DNA of 37,251 bases from Patescibacteria group bacterium. Its GTDB lineage: Bacteria > Patescibacteriota > Minisyncoccia > Minisyncoccales > JANBVM01. The notes below the pieces were generated by a model that was not told the origin of the DNA, made no database searches, and was given only the letters and a program-made list of their open reading frames with translations. Both the position numbers and the translations under genes were made by a program. Positions within the stretch are counted from its first letter, which is position 1; each line of letters opens with the position of its first letter. Location: contig JANBVM010000006.1 of the NCBI GenBank assembly GCA_024239015.1, positions 1 through 37,251 on the forward strand, written 5' to 3'. Shown here piece after piece: positions 16,864-25,643 of this stretch.

Positions 16864-16960
16864 TTTTTTATTCTTTTTTATTCGATAGTATACTATAAAT
16901 CTTTTTTATATTTATATGCTTGGATAAAATTGGATAAAAAAGAATAAAAAAGGATAAACC
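16864..16960. promoter_or_regulatory. Divergent promoter/operator: inverted 10-bp-phased repeats (GRATAAAAAA) flanking palindrome ATAGTATACTAT
   Basis: TTTTTTATTC x2 at 16864-16883, palindrome at 16885-16896, GGATAAAATT/GGATAAAAAA/GAATAAAAAA/GGATAAACC at 16922-16960. Confidence 0.75.
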
Positions 16961-16999
16961 TTTCAAAAGTTTAAAATTTTCAGAAATTAATTTAATATT

Positions 17000-17176
17000 A
17001 TGACTAAAAAAGAAGAGATGATACGTTTAGTTCTTAATCCTGACAATGATCAACCAATTTATGATTTCTTTATAGAAATCAAAAAGGCGTTAGGGTTAAA
17101 GGTTAATACAGAAGTAGCTAGATATTGCATTAAAAAGGCACATGAACTTATGTTTGAAAATAAAAAAGAAGATTAA
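17000..17176 (+). CDS. RHH-like small regulator, 58 aa: MTKKEEMIRLVLNPDNDQPIYDFFIEIKKALGLKVNTEVARYCIKKAHELMFENKKED
   Basis: Manual translation; not in ORF track; clear similarity to the divergent 16574-16822 product. Confidence 0.75.
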   Translation: MTKKEEMIRLVLNPDNDQPIYDFFIEIKKALGLKVNTEVARYCIKKAHELMFENKKED

Positions 17177-17179
17177 TAT

Positions 17180-17392
17180 TTAACTAAAAATGGCTTCTCT
17201 ATAAGTTGATTCTTCTAAAGCTTTTACTTCTCTTATTAAAAATTCGGCAATTTCTTCTTCGAGATTTTTATTTTTAATAATTGCACGAGTATTAAAAAAT
17301 TTGTAAACAGCATTAGGTATTTCAATCTCAATTTTTCTTCTACTTGTTTTATGATCCCCTAAATGTTTCTGATTCTTTACACACAAATTCAT
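17180..17392 (-). CDS. RHH-like small protein
   Basis: SRRKIEIEIPNAVYKFFNTRAIIKNKNLEEEIAEFLIREVKALEE. Confidence 0.5.
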   Translation of the reverse strand: MNLCVKNQKHLGDHKTSRRKIEIEIPNAVYKFFNTRAIIKNKNLEEEIAEFLIREVKALEESTYREAIFS

Positions 17393-17412
17393 TCTTAGCT
17401 CCTGGATTTTTT

Positions 17413-17471
17413 ACCACAAAAGCCATGTGGTTTAAATCTTTAGATTTAGATATATTAGTTTCGTCTAATAT
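17413..17471. promoter_or_regulatory. Three consecutive dyads upstream of the 17180-17392 gene
   Basis: ACCACA..TGTGGT (17413-17431), AAATCTTTAGATTT (17434-17447), ATATTAG..CTAATAT (17452-17471). Confidence 0.55.
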
Positions 17472-17537
17472 TTAAGAATTTTGTAATTTAGAAAATTAAT
17501 ACCGTATATTGATATTTCTAAGAGAGGGAGGGGGGTG

Positions 17538-17573
17538 ATTGGAAGTAAAAGGAAGCTTTAAAAATAATGTCGG
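17538..17573 (+). promoter_or_regulatory. Promoter-like block upstream of 17624 CDS
   Basis: ATTGGAAGTAAAAGGAAGCTTTAAAAATAATGTCGG; 32/36 identical to 18934-18969; BRE/TATA-like core. Confidence 0.65.
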
Positions 17574-17623
17574 CTAGATCATAATGTCGAAAATCTAATT
17601 TAGACAAAAAGATAGATTTTAAA

Positions 17624-18901
17624 ATGGGCTTTAAAATGCAAAAAAAAGGTTTCGTTTTAGGATTCATATTTTTATTTTTCGTGCTGCTTATAGGCTCAAC
17701 TATTCTACCAGCAAAAGCAGAAGTACAATCAAAAACGCTTTTACCTAATCAGTATTGGGGTTTAGGAACAGATTTAGATAGTGGTGATACATTATATTTT
17801 CAAATTACTTCACCTTCTATAGGTGTAAATATATATATCATGAATGATACTCAAATGTCAATTTATCAAAATAATCCCCAGGATTTAGCAACTAATTATA
17901 TATATCAATGGACAGGTTATTATCTATTGACATATTCTTTTATGGCTCCAGATAATCAGCATTATTGGGTTCTTATAATAAATCCAAATGACTCACTAAG
18001 TACATATGTAACTATTGATGCTTATATTGTTAAATCTCTTACTATTACCTCTCCAACGACAATAGATACTATTTTACCAGGATATTTTTATATTACTTGG
18101 ACATCTACAGGAGATATTTCACGTGTTAATATTGAACTATATAAAGCTGGAATGTTTTTAGAAACAATTAGTTTTTTTGACTTTAATGATGGCTCTTGTC
18201 TGTGGTCCATTTCTGATGATCAATATGAAGATGGAAGTTATTATCAGATTAAAATTATAGATTATTATGATGATTCTATATATGATTATACTAATTATTT
18301 CACTATAGAAACAGAAACAAAAACAATTACAATTACTTCACCAACAAGTACAGACACTTTTTTACCTGGACATAATTATATAACTTGGACTACAACTGGC
18401 TCTATTGATTATGTACGAATACGATTATATGATGGTTCTTATTTCTTAGAGACAATAGAATCCAGTGCATATAATGATGGGTCTTATGATTGGTATCTTA
18501 GTTCGTATGATACATACGATGGAAGTAATTATCGTATTGAAATATCTGATTATGATGACAACTTAGTTTATACATTTAGTAATTATTTTTCTATTGAAAT
18601 CGAACAAGGAAGTAATGGAGCTTCTGATGTACATATTCAAATAATTTTTTGGAATGTATTATTATTTATCATAATTCCTGTAGCTGTTATCTTAGCTATT
18701 GCTGTAGTCCTTATTCATAGACGTAGAAGACAAATTCCAGAAGAAATTATACCTATTACAAGAGAGATTTCTGTTAAAGAAGAACCAGTTAAATCGCAAG
18801 AAAGGGAATTACCTAAAATTACCTATTGTTCCTTATGTGGCACAGAAATTTTAGATAAGACAGGTGGTTTTTGCTCTAAATGTGGAGCGTCAATTAAATA
18901 A
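17624..18901 (+). CDS. Secreted/membrane protein: signal peptide, two KNH/Kre9-like Ig repeats, TM helix, cytosolic C-terminal zinc ribbon
   Basis: ITSPTTIDTILPGYFYITWTSTGDISRVNIELYKAG..DGSCLW repeated; TM VLLFIIIPVAVILAIAVVLIH; CSLCGTEILDKTGGFCSKCG. Confidence 0.85.
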   Translation: MGFKMQKKGFVLGFIFLFFVLLIGSTILPAKAEVQSKTLLPNQYWGLGTDLDSGDTLYFQITSPSIGVNIYIMNDTQMSIYQNNPQDLATNYIYQWTGYYLLTYSFMAPDNQHYWVLIINPNDSLSTYVTIDAYIVKSLTITSPTTIDTILPGYFYITWTSTGDISRVNIELYKAGMFLETISFFDFNDGSCLWSISDDQYEDGSYYQIKIIDYYDDSIYDYTNYFTIETETKTITITSPTSTDTFLPGHNYITWTTTGSIDYVRIRLYDGSYFLETIESSAYNDGSYDWYLSSYDTYDGSNYRIEISDYDDNLVYTFSNYFSIEIEQGSNGASDVHIQIIFWNVLLFIIIPVAVILAIAVVLIHRRRRQIPEEIIPITREISVKEEPVKSQERELPKITYCSLCGTEILDKTGGFCSKCGASIK

Positions 18902-18933
18902 TTTCTATCTTTTTTTAATTAGAAATTTAGGTC

Positions 18934-18969
18934 ATTGGAAGTAGAAGTAAGGTTTAAAAATTATGTCGG
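18934..18969 (+). promoter_or_regulatory. Promoter-like block upstream of 19009 CDS
   Basis: ATTGGAAGTAGAAGTAAGGTTTAAAAATTATGTCGG. Confidence 0.65.
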
Positions 18970-19008
18970 AAAAGTTACATCATTACTAAAATCAAAAATA
19001 TTAGAGTA

Positions 19009-19398
19009 ATGAAAGAAATGGAATATAAAAATTTGAGAATTTTAAGTATTTTATTGATTGTAGGTAGCAGTTTAGTTTGGTTTGTAATTATGGGACTAAT
19101 TAATAGCATAGGTTTTATAATATATATTCAACACACTGGTTTTTCTCATTGGGAAAGCTTTATGATGATGGAATTAAAAGCTATTCTATGGATTTTTTCT
19201 TCTATGATTTTTGGTGGAATTATAATTGCTTCAATATTATATTTAAGATTAAGAAAGAAAAGATTAACTAAAGTTGAAAAAATAGATAAGATGCCTATAA
19301 GACAAAATCGGGATGTTGGAATTTGTCCTTCCTGTGGTGCTGAAGTTTTAGATAAAACAGGTGATTTCTGCTCTAAATGTGGAGTTTCCTTAAAATAA
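19009..19398 (+). CDS. Two-TM protein with C-terminal zinc ribbon
   Basis: Two hydrophobic stretches; CPSCGAEVLDKTGDFCSKCG. Confidence 0.8.
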   Translation: MKEMEYKNLRILSILLIVGSSLVWFVIMGLINSIGFIIYIQHTGFSHWESFMMMELKAILWIFSSMIFGGIIIASILYLRLRKKRLTKVEKIDKMPIRQNRDVGICPSCGAEVLDKTGDFCSKCGVSLK

Positions 19399-19438
19399 AT
19401 AATAAAACTTTTTTTATGGCCATCTTGAGATCAAAATT

Positions 19439-19450
19439 TTACCCGGGTAA
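19439..19450. other. 12-bp perfect palindrome TTACCCGGGTAA
   Basis: Read directly; lies in the convergent intergenic region 19399-19828. Confidence 0.8.
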
Positions 19451-19828
19451 TTTTTTTCAGGCCCAGGATTTTATAATTATTTTTTCCATTATCTCTTATA
19501 AAGACAGATTTTTTAAAACTTTTTTATCTTGAGATTAATGTCGGCTCAAATTAAATCGTTTTTTCTAAAATTGATATAATAATTATCAATAAAAACTGCT
19601 GAAAATTACGTTTTTTGACACAAAAAAGGTAGATTTTTAGCACTGAGGACAGGTGTACAAAGTACATTTTATGGGTATTAGACAAGTCCCATTTTACATT
19701 TTTTTACCTGAAAACCCATCCCTTCAAAGAAGATCCCAAGGATAGGATAAGGGTAGGGGGTGTCTACTATTAGTTTTCGAAAGATTGAATTTCTAAATCC
19801 TGGTCTTGTAAAAAAGTTTCAGTAGCAG

Positions 19829-21496
19829 CTATATTTTAATTGGTTTTACAGGATAGGATAAATCAATGCTCTTAATTGAAAATATTTCTAGTATATTATC
19901 AAAAATCCCCAAATATGCATAAACTTCTTTTTTATGCCGTTCCTTCTGTTCACGGGCAAATTTTACTTCAGGATAATATTCTTCTCCAAGGATCGCATCA
20001 TAATGCTGTTTATCAACCTTAATATTTTTTAATGAAAAGACAAAAACTTTATTATTTTTGTAAGCAGCAACATCAAATTCTCCATGTGCGCCATTATTTT
20101 CTACTTTATCAAAAACCTCTAAGGATTGTAGATATTTAGTAAACGCATCTTCTAATAATCTTCCTTTAATCCTATTTACTTCACCTTGAACTTTTCTCAC
20201 TACTTCAGAAATACCTGTTTTACCCTTAATAGTCTTATAGGATTTAGCAATTTCATTATACAATAGTTTCTCCTTTGTTGCTTGTGAATAAATTTCAATA
20301 TCCCTTTCAACATTGCGCCAAACACCTTCCTTTTCTATTCTGATAAGATCATAAATATCAAGATCATCGAATCTGAAATCAAATTTAGTTAAATCTTTTT
20401 TAATATGTTGCTCTATTTCTATTTTAGCATGTTCTTTTCGTTTTTCTTCCATCTTTTTCTCATGGACCTTCTTTAATTCTTGCATTCTCTTCTTCCTACT
20501 TTCAATTCGCTTTCTCTTCCGTTTTACTTTGGACCAGGTTTTATTAATTAGCATAGGCATTGTACTTGAGTCCCACTTCACCATTTTATCTCTTTCAGTA
20601 TCAGGGTCAAATTTAGAATTGTATAAATAAATTTCAGGCTCAATCAAATTCTTTTGGTCAACTTTTTCTCTCATACACCATTTAAAAATAGAATTAATAT
20701 CACGTTTAAATCGTTCAAGGTCGATTTGAGCTGAATAATGGCCCCCATGCTTTATGCCATCAACTATGAAGCCATCTTTTCTTTTCTCATATAATTCTTT
20801 AAGCTTTGGATCTTCATCAATATCAAAATAAATCCTTCCAACGGGTTCTTTTCCATCTTTAAAAGAAGGATCATATAATAAACATCTAATTTGCCCAGTT
20901 TCTTTATTTTTACCGGCAGTCTCTAAGTAATATGTAACTAAAATACTGGTTAATTTTCTTGGCGCAATAAAGATAAATGAATTTAGGTGTTTTCTAATTA
21001 TATCAACGATGTTCCCTAAGTTTTCCTGCATGTTCCTTGTTCCTTTACCGTGCTCTTTAGGTGATTCATCGCGAATCATTACATCACCTATATTTAAAAG
21101 AGGTAATTTCATGTTAAATTCACTTGTAGTAAATGAATCTAATAACGCAATTTCCTTTTCCAAAATAATTTTATTCTGATCTATGATCTCATGACCAACT
21201 TTACGGCCAACTGTAGATTTACCAGAATTGGGTTCACCAAATATTATAAGAAGTAGATTAGTCTCATTTATGCTCCTTGTTATTATCGCGTTATGAAGAC
21301 TTTGAGTATAATTACAACTTTTAGAAAATATATGAATTAATTTTGGGTCGCTGTACTTATTATTGAAGGATTTTTCTTTTATCTCATCTTCAAGTCTAAA
21401 ATTCTTACAGAAATCATGAATTTTATACTTCTTTTTTTGCTCTGCTTTAAGATTTGCTTTCGCTCTTGATAATTTTTCTGTATAATCAACGGTCAT
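19829..21496 (-). CDS. P-loop ATPase with candidate C-terminal PD-(D/E)XK-like nuclease domain
   Basis: Walker A IFGEPNSGKSTVGRK; Walker B-like DVMIRDE; C-terminus KGRLLEDAFTKYLQ...GEFDVAAYKNNKVFVFSLKNIK. Confidence 0.6.
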   Translation of the reverse strand: MTVDYTEKLSRAKANLKAEQKKKYKIHDFCKNFRLEDEIKEKSFNNKYSDPKLIHIFSKSCNYTQSLHNAIITRSINETNLLLIIFGEPNSGKSTVGRKVGHEIIDQNKIILEKEIALLDSFTTSEFNMKLPLLNIGDVMIRDESPKEHGKGTRNMQENLGNIVDIIRKHLNSFIFIAPRKLTSILVTYYLETAGKNKETGQIRCLLYDPSFKDGKEPVGRIYFDIDEDPKLKELYEKRKDGFIVDGIKHGGHYSAQIDLERFKRDINSIFKWCMREKVDQKNLIEPEIYLYNSKFDPDTERDKMVKWDSSTMPMLINKTWSKVKRKRKRIESRKKRMQELKKVHEKKMEEKRKEHAKIEIEQHIKKDLTKFDFRFDDLDIYDLIRIEKEGVWRNVERDIEIYSQATKEKLLYNEIAKSYKTIKGKTGISEVVRKVQGEVNRIKGRLLEDAFTKYLQSLEVFDKVENNGAHGEFDVAAYKNNKVFVFSLKNIKVDKQHYDAILGEEYYPEVKFAREQKERHKKEVYAYLGIFDNILEIFSIKSIDLSYPVKPIKI

Positions 21497-21498
21497 TC

Positions 21499-21957
21499 TT
21501 AATCTAACTCAATATCTTCATCATTAGACTTATCATAATCTCTATAAGAAAGTTGAGCTTTATCTAAAATGTAGTCTTCACCCATTCCTTTTAACAGCAT
21601 TTTTTTCTTGGTTTGGTATGAATCTGCTTGATGAAATGTTAATGCCATCTTAAATGAACCCCATGTAAGATTTAACAATTGCCTGATCAATGCAGCACTC
21701 TGATGTGGTAGTTCACACCCTAATTCCACATCCAATAAATTTGAATAATATGTAAACATTGCATTTGCTACTGGATGACCTGTAGTATTCATTAATGCTC
21801 TTAACTGATGCATTCTCCCTTCTTGAGCTAACCCCTTAAAATCATCTTTAGATATTTTTTCTAACTGTGATTTAGTCAGCCTTTCTTCATCAATCGTTTT
21901 CATGGCCAGATTTAAACTGGCTATTGCTCGTTGATTATCTGATTCTTTTGTCATCAA
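21499..21957 (-). CDS. Hypothetical protein
   Basis: ORF overlapping upstream gene. Confidence 0.65.
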   Translation of the reverse strand: MMTKESDNQRAIASLNLAMKTIDEERLTKSQLEKISKDDFKGLAQEGRMHQLRALMNTTGHPVANAMFTYYSNLLDVELGCELPHQSAALIRQLLNLTWGSFKMALTFHQADSYQTKKKMLLKGMGEDYILDKAQLSYRDYDKSNDEDIELD

Positions 21958-22973
21958 AGCCCCCCAGACATTAATTTTAATATATTTGTTGAAGTGGATA
22001 AATTCTCAACAGACGTGGATCCTGTATTTATGGGTATAAAATTAAGAAAAAACCATGCAACAACAAGGGCAAGAACCGCAAAGAAGACAATTATTATTAT
22101 CGCGGTCCAATCTACGGAGACTTTCTTTTTCGAATATTCGCTTTCTTTAAGTCGTTTCTTGAATTCTTGTTCAAGATTATGCTGTCGTTCTGCTTGAATA
22201 TCTTTAGTTCTAACGATATATGCCGCTTTATACAATTCAGCTTTTTGAGCTGATTCATCAATTTGATCCTCTTTTAATTCTTTTTCTCCCATCAGGTGAT
22301 TGATCAATCGTTGCTGATCTTTTTTGATTGTTTGATCAATATTTTTAGCTTCGATCACTGCATTATACAAAAGATCGTAAGTACCAGGAGCATCTCGAAC
22401 TAAAATCACAAAACGACCATGTCTTGATTTTCCTAACATCATCATATTACAACGGCCCATCCTTACTCTGGTTGGATATCCATCCAATTTATGTTTATAA
22501 TTCTCAATCCAGTGGAGTGCATTTTCTAAATGTACCGGTGCTAAGAACTTTATTTCAGAAAATTTCTCTCCGGGAAAATTATCAAATTCTGTGGGATTAT
22601 CTAATACCACTATTGTTTCCTCATAACTATCTAAGATGATCCTCGGAACAACAGAATATATAGCAGGTTTTCTCTCTGTTCTGGAATAATAACAAGCTAA
22701 GTCTATTAAGTCTTTTTTATGCTCAATTAATTTCTCGAAATCATGATACATATCATTAATATAGCCAATGACTTGATACCTATTTTTCTCCAGTGCTTCC
22801 CTTAATTCTCTATGTTCAAATACGGTTGATAATTCCTTCGCTACTTCTTTAAGTCTCTCTCTAAATTGCTTCTTTTCCGTTGCTTTTTTCTCAAAATAAT
22901 TCTTAATTAAAATTCTTATCTTTTCCATCCTTACTTTTATTGGTTTCTTTTCCTTTATTGATTTTTTTTCCAT
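21954..22973 (-). CDS. C-terminally membrane-anchored hypothetical protein
   Basis: Charged coiled-coil-like body; TM VDWTAIIIIVFFAVLALVVAWFFLNF. Confidence 0.7.
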   Translation of the reverse strand: MEKKSIKEKKPIKVRMEKIRILIKNYFEKKATEKKQFRERLKEVAKELSTVFEHRELREALEKNRYQVIGYINDMYHDFEKLIEHKKDLIDLACYYSRTERKPAIYSVVPRIILDSYEETIVVLDNPTEFDNFPGEKFSEIKFLAPVHLENALHWIENYKHKLDGYPTRVRMGRCNMMMLGKSRHGRFVILVRDAPGTYDLLYNAVIEAKNIDQTIKKDQQRLINHLMGEKELKEDQIDESAQKAELYKAAYIVRTKDIQAERQHNLEQEFKKRLKESEYSKKKVSVDWTAIIIIVFFAVLALVVAWFFLNFIPINTGSTSVENLSTSTNILKLMSGGL

Positions 22974-23430
22974 TATCTTCAGCTAATAGTTCTTTTCTTT
23001 TTCCTTGATTTGTATGATCAGGAAGCCTTCCTTCAAGTTTAGCCTTCTCTAAAAGCGCCAGAAGTTCTTTTTTGTCTATTGCTGTGCTTTTTTTGGCTCT
23101 TTTAAATTTTTTAACCCTAAATTCGCAATCCTCCCCCATTTCAGGTCCTTGATCCATAGGTCCTTTTATAATGGAGGTGCCTGATCTTTTTTTTGCATGA
23201 CTATATAATGAATAAACGTACCCAATTGTATAGAGAAGTACATAATAAACTATCCCTTGTAGTAAATAACCTGTGGTCTGAGGATTCAGAATTGAAGTTG
23301 GATTTCCTTCGCTATCTGTGACTTTTAAATTTGTTAATACAAGTGCTACGATTAATAATGCCATTAAAGACCATGTTTGTATGTTTTCCCAGAGTTCCTG
23401 TCCTTTATACCATTTATTCCCAATTTTCAT
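22903..23430 (-). CDS. Membrane protein with basic tail
   Basis: Two hydrophobic segments then Lys-rich C-terminus. Confidence 0.65.
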   Translation of the reverse strand: MKIGNKWYKGQELWENIQTWSLMALLIVALVLTNLKVTDSEGNPTSILNPQTTGYLLQGIVYYVLLYTIGYVYSLYSHAKKRSGTSIIKGPMDQGPEMGEDCEFRVKKFKRAKKSTAIDKKELLALLEKAKLEGRLPDHTNQGKRKELLAEDNGKKINKGKETNKSKDGKDKNFN

Positions 23431-23646
23431 CTATAATTTACCTCTACGTTTAGATTTTCGAAATAGTAATGAGATGATTATTGCTATGGCCATCCCCGCA
23501 ATAGTCAATAGGAACATTTGATAATTAAAAAACTCATTCTCTTGAGGATAAGCAACATTTATTCTCGCAGAGATTACTGAAAGAATAATTCCAGTAAGTA
23601 ATGTTAACCCTATAAACAAACCAATTCTTTTTATTCTATTCTTCAA
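23431..23646 (-). CDS. Small two-TM protein
   Basis: Two hydrophobic segments in 71 aa. Confidence 0.65.
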   Translation of the reverse strand: MKNRIKRIGLFIGLTLLTGIILSVISARINVAYPQENEFFNYQMFLLTIAGMAIAIIISLLFRKSKRRGKL

Positions 23647-23670
23647 GTTTTACACCTTTAATATTATTCT

Positions 23671-24180
23671 TTATGTTTTTTTCCTTGATATAAATAAGAT
23701 TATAATTTTGACGATAAGATATGTGATCATTAATGATAAGAGGTTATTTTCTGAACTTGGAAATAAAAGTAATTGCAATAAGATTGTTGCTCCTATCATA
23801 AAAGTAATAGAGCTAAGGAGCATGGCTATAACCCAAGCACCATCCAATCGACTGAGTCCCTGATTTAATGATTCCCATCGTCTTACCTTACTTCCTTTTA
23901 TGACATATTTGAAAAATATTAGCTTTAAAAAGAGAAACGCAAGAACTCTTCCAGATACTGCAGCAAAAAGGGAAATAACAAAGACTAACCCTAATTTTTG
24001 GAGAAATTGTGCACCAACAATATTAAATAAACTAAATTCAGGGTATATTCTAAATAAATTTGTCAACCCAAAGAACAAAAACATTGAAATAATGTTATGA
24101 ATGATAAAATAGAAGTGTTTATCTCCTCTTGCATATCCTTCAGTATCTTGGCTTTCAGTCTTCATCCTTTTCACCCTCAC
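23671..24180 (-). CDS. Multi-TM membrane protein
   Basis: About four hydrophobic segments. Confidence 0.65.
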   Translation of the reverse strand: MRVKRMKTESQDTEGYARGDKHFYFIIHNIISMFLFFGLTNLFRIYPEFSLFNIVGAQFLQKLGLVFVISLFAAVSGRVLAFLFLKLIFFKYVIKGSKVRRWESLNQGLSRLDGAWVIAMLLSSITFMIGATILLQLLLFPSSENNLLSLMITYLIVKIIILFISRKKT

Positions 24181-24430
24181 TGTTTACAATTTTATTGATT
24201 TTCTTACGAAGCAATAGGTAAAAATATCCTGAAAGTGAGATTAAGATAAATATGAAAATCAAGCTAAATATCTCGCTGATCCTCCATATTGATTTATGAT
24301 CTATTACCCCGGGAAGTTGAATTAGTGTAATTAAATGTATTTGAACCCCAAAAATTAATATTGCTATTGACACTAATAATGGCCCATATATCCCTACTTT
24401 AAACCAAAATAATTTTCTCATTTCTTCCAT
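24155..24430 (-). CDS. Small two-TM protein
   Basis: Two hydrophobic segments. Confidence 0.6.
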   Translation of the reverse strand: MEEMRKLFWFKVGIYGPLLVSIAILIFGVQIHLITLIQLPGVIDHKSIWRISEIFSLIFIFILISLSGYFYLLLRKKINKIVNSEGEKDED

Positions 24431-24436
24431 ATCTTA

Positions 24437-24946
24437 TTACACCTGAATTTTTATTTCTATAATATAGAAATCATTTAAGAAAAGAATAAACAATAAGAAA
24501 TAACTAACAATGCTAAAAATGAACAGAGAGATGATATTTTCTAAGAAATAGATTGTAAATGTAATTATTACCTGTGGAAATATCATAAATAGAGCAAACC
24601 CATGAACTCGTCGAAAAAGTGCGGGATTATACATAAATAAAGTAACGTAGCTAATAATAATCAACGCATATAGAGTACCGAAAAATGCCATAAATGATGC
24701 AGATAATACTGATATACTACTAATATATTTCGTTATCAATTGACTTGCTATGATTGATGAGAGAAAAGAGATAAATAACAAGCCAAAAATGATTAAGAAT
24801 AACGTAAATTGTTTGTCAATATTAATTAAGACAAAATCCGTTAATAATTGAGCAAAACCAACCTGAATTATAAGGAAAATTAATAAGGAAATTCCAATTC
24901 CTACTCCTAAGATATTAATAATTTCTTTTCCTTTCATAAAACTCAT
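24437..24946 (-). CDS. Multi-TM membrane protein
   Basis: Multiple hydrophobic segments. Confidence 0.65.
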   Translation of the reverse strand: MSFMKGKEIINILGVGIGISLLIFLIIQVGFAQLLTDFVLINIDKQFTLFLIIFGLLFISFLSSIIASQLITKYISSISVLSASFMAFFGTLYALIIISYVTLFMYNPALFRRVHGFALFMIFPQVIITFTIYFLENIISLFIFSIVSYFLLFILFLNDFYIIEIKIQV

Positions 24947-24947
24947 T

Positions 24948-25643
24948 TCAGAAGTTCACCATCCAAAAATATTGACCTACAACCCATATATTCAAAAACA
25001 TATGTGCTAAAATATTTGCTGTTAAATCTCGCCAATACCAAAAGAAAAAGCTAAGTACCAATCCAGAAATAAACACTATTAGCATTAAATTGGGATTTCT
25101 GTAATAGTTTGTATGTAAATAGGCAAATACCAAGGAAGATATAATCATTCCTATAATTTCTGTAATAGTAATTTCTCGATTACCAGGAAGTTTATATTTC
25201 TTAAAGCCTGTCCCGCGACTAATTACTATGAATAATGAGATTAAAAAACCCCGAAAGAAGACTTCTTCTGCGGGAGCAGCAAAAACTATTGCTAAAGCTC
25301 TTTCAGTATCTTGAATCGTAAGTGGTATTCTCATTAAAAACACTTGAATTAAAACTATAATTAAGAAAATAGCTATGGCTCTTAAAAATGTAGATGGATC
25401 TGATTTCTTAAATCGTGGTTTAATTTTAAAAGGTTGACCAAGCAACGGATCAGTTAAAAATAATCCAACCACAGCCACAATTACGTATATCAGTGTAATT
25501 GTCCCAAAAAACTGTTCTTCAGGGTTTAAAGAACCAACATATTTGAATGTTAAGAAAAATTGAAAGATTATTGCTAATAAGATTGTAAGATAACTGATCC
25601 GTGTATTAACACTCTCAGATCCATATTCATCTTCATATTTCAA
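24948..25643 (-). CDS. CPBP family intramembrane protease (CAAX/Rce1-like)
   Basis: AAPAEEVFFRGFLISLF, FAYLHTNYYRNP, NILAHMFLNIW. Confidence 0.85.
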   Translation of the reverse strand: MKYEDEYGSESVNTRISYLTILLAIIFQFFLTFKYVGSLNPEEQFFGTITLIYVIVAVVGLFLTDPLLGQPFKIKPRFKKSDPSTFLRAIAIFLIIVLIQVFLMRIPLTIQDTERALAIVFAAPAEEVFFRGFLISLFIVISRGTGFKKYKLPGNREITITEIIGMIISSLVFAYLHTNYYRNPNLMLIVFISGLVLSFFFWYWRDLTANILAHMFLNIWVVGQYFWMVNF

